Positions 62,404 through 64,000 of a DNA stretch of 64,000 bases are shown one piece after another. Position 1 is the stretch's first letter; every line of letters begins with the position of its first letter. The translations under genes and the position numbers were made by a program. The notes under the pieces are model-generated. The model did no database searches. It was not told where the DNA came from and worked only from the letters and a program-made list of their open reading frames with translations. Where the stretch lies: NCBI RefSeq assembly GCF_030326305.1, contig NZ_JACAKB010000005.1, positions 124,001-188,000 on the forward strand, written 5' to 3'. The stretch comes from Myroides odoratimimus (GTDB lineage Bacteria > Bacteroidota > Bacteroidia > Flavobacteriales > Flavobacteriaceae).

Positions 62404-63699
62404 TTAAAAATCAATATCCCAAATACCCACTGCGTTCTCTAACTCCACTAAAGCAGATGCATAACCAAATAGCGTCTCTGCATAAGCCTGCTGTGTTTCG
62501 TTATAAGTACGTTGTGCATCCAACACTTCTAATAGACTACTCGCCCCTCTTTGATAGCTATACTTGATTCCTTCGTAAACCTGTTTAGCCTCTTCTAACA
62601 TACCATTTTCAAACCTATTGATCTGCTTTTGTTTCGTTAGATAGTTACGATATGCTTGAGTGATCTCTTTCTCTAACTCTAGCTCTATAAAGTCATATTC
62701 TAGATGAGCTTGACGTTCCTCGTATAATGCAGTTTTTAATCCTGATTCTTTTCTATTAGAGAACTTCAACGGAATAGAAAAACCTGCTTTCACCACCGTA
62801 TTACCAGGTGTAGGAGCAATTGCATTCTTTACAAAAGAGTTGTTCTCTACCCCGAAGTTAAGACCTAAATCTATTGCGCGTTCTGCTTTAGCTAAAGAGA
62901 CTTGCTTACTCGCTACCACCTTATTCTGTCTAGCGACAAGGAAGTCTGCTCTATTGTTCTGAGCAGTCACAATCAAGTCATCTAAAGAGAACAGTCTATC
63001 AAACTTATTGAAGTCTCCCTGAGGTAAATAGATTGTATCGTTTCTTTGTTTACTGATTACGTTTCTAATCTCTATCAAGCTATTCTCCCAAGCATCATCT
63101 GCATCTTGTAACTCATTATACATCCCTTTAGCTTCTAAATTACTTTGGATAGCATCTACTTTACTGATCTGTCCTAATGTATAACGAATACTATCAGATT
63201 TAGCCACTTGCTTCATAGACTCATAAGAATCGCGTTGTATATCGAACAACATCTTATTCTGCAATGCTTCTAAATATAAGATAGTAGACTCTGCACGTAA
63301 AGTCTGGAAGAACTCTTGCAACTCTAATTCTGCTAATGTCTTCTGATCTGCAGCTAAATTCTTTCTTGCCTTGCGCTTACCACCTAATTCTAAATCCCAT
63401 GACAACTCAGCCTCAAAACCATATCCCATCTGCATACGCTTCTGTTGATTATCAAACCAACCAAAGCTCAGTTCAGGATCTGGGAACATCTTAGCTGCTT
63501 GTACCTCAGCTTCTGCAATATCGATATTATACTTTGCTGCAGCATATCCTAAGTTGTTCATTGACATCTTATGAAGATACTCCTTATATGTCAATGCTGT
63601 CTTATCACTTACATTCTCTGTATGAAGTTGTGCTATCACAACTTCATTACAGAACAATGCTAATAATCCTACTAGTATATATTTTCTAATAACATTCAT
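62404..63699 (-). CDS. TolC-family outer-membrane efflux protein
   Basis: A 431-residue outer-membrane channel with two OEP repeats (about 40-215 and 235-425), a signal peptide ending in NEVVIAQ, and long helices (AAKYNIDIAEAEVQAAKMFP). Membrane barrel plus periplasmic tunnel as in CusC/CzcC. It starts 8 bases after the RND pump gene and ends next to a beta-barrel protein. The pump context makes metal or cation efflux most likely. No metal-binding sequence is visible in it. Confidence 0.93.
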   Translation of the reverse strand: MNVIRKYILVGLLALFCNEVVIAQLHTENVSDKTALTYKEYLHKMSMNNLGYAAAKYNIDIAEAEVQAAKMFPDPELSFGWFDNQQKRMQMGYGFEAELSWDLELGGKRKARKNLAADQKTLAELELQEFFQTLRAESTILYLEALQNKMLFDIQRDSYESMKQVAKSDSIRYTLGQISKVDAIQSNLEAKGMYNELQDADDAWENSLIEIRNVISKQRNDTIYLPQGDFNKFDRLFSLDDLIVTAQNNRADFLVARQNKVVASKQVSLAKAERAIDLGLNFGVENNSFVKNAIAPTPGNTVVKAGFSIPLKFSNRKESGLKTALYEERQAHLEYDFIELELEKEITQAYRNYLTKQKQINRFENGMLEEAKQVYEGIKYSYQRGASSLLEVLDAQRTYNETQQAYAETLFGYASALVELENAVGIWDIDF

Positions 63700-63707
63700 A
63701 CCTAATC

Positions 63708-64000
<293 letters not shown>

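Overview
The window is about 64 kb of AT-rich bacterial chromosome from a member of the Bacteroidota, most likely family Flavobacteriaceae. A Myroides-like genus is possible but cannot be proven from this window. The evidence is the Bacteroidota promoter -7 element TAnnTTTG upstream of many genes, few Shine-Dalgarno sequences, SusC-type TonB receptors, many short lipoproteins, an atpD-atpC pair split from the rest of the ATP synthase genes, PafA phosphatase, and DUF4270 next to glmS. Nothing looks like a prophage, a large island or a CRISPR locus. Most of the window is housekeeping core with small lineage-specific insertions.

Layout. 1-971 is the N-terminal part of a TonB-dependent receptor. 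1076-5717 (minus) is a likely operon: DUF3108 protein, tryptophan 2,3-dioxygenase-family protein, M23 peptidase, pgi. Next to it, 5976-8334 (minus) carries the tyrosine catabolic pair hppD-hmgA, behind a leader of about 350 nt that contains two small ORFs, one rich in tyrosine codons. 8839-12893 is uvrC plus a patatin/beta-barrel protein. 12977-14117 is a REP-like palindrome array around an intact REP-associated tyrosine transposase (RAYT). 14243-19055 (plus) has an aspartoacylase-like protein, 5-formyltetrahydrofolate cyclo-ligase and a tricorn-like S41 protease. 19220-24511 (minus) is recO, ileS, a DksA/TraR-like gene and lspA. 24750-28087 (plus) has a DUF3298 lipoprotein, a Wzx-like flippase and two unknown proteins.

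28088-32806 has a gene-poor stretch, an M48 protease, a PhoD phosphatase and a tandem pair of small paralogous membrane proteins. 32876-35903 is radA and a DUF4139 protein. 36715-43043 (minus) has atpD-atpC and a set of a GT5-like protein, a DUF4270 lipoprotein and glmS. Facing it is panC-panD-flippase-like membrane protein (plus). 45500-51593 holds CBS, VOC, TRIC-channel and aldehyde dehydrogenase genes, two nearly identical tRNA-Asn genes, three tiny membrane proteins and an SDR-type threonine dehydrogenase. 51759-55724 is a lipoprotein plus mfd. 55930-60646 is an M16 peptidase and pafA. The right edge (61682-64000, minus) is the end of a CusA/CzcA-type RND pump, its TolC partner and a beta-barrel protein.

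How it works together. The left side degrades aromatic amino acids (TDO for Trp, HPPD and HGD for Tyr/Phe). The DNA-repair genes uvrC, recO, radA and mfd are scattered through the window. The envelope is served by lspA, glmS, pafA, many lipoproteins and the RND efflux operon. The most unusual parts are the RAYT/REP locus, the Tyr-rich leader of hmgA-hppD, a possible small RNA after hppD, and an 11-bp repeat hairpin near the tRNA-Asn genes. All function calls come from reading the sequence; no database search was run.
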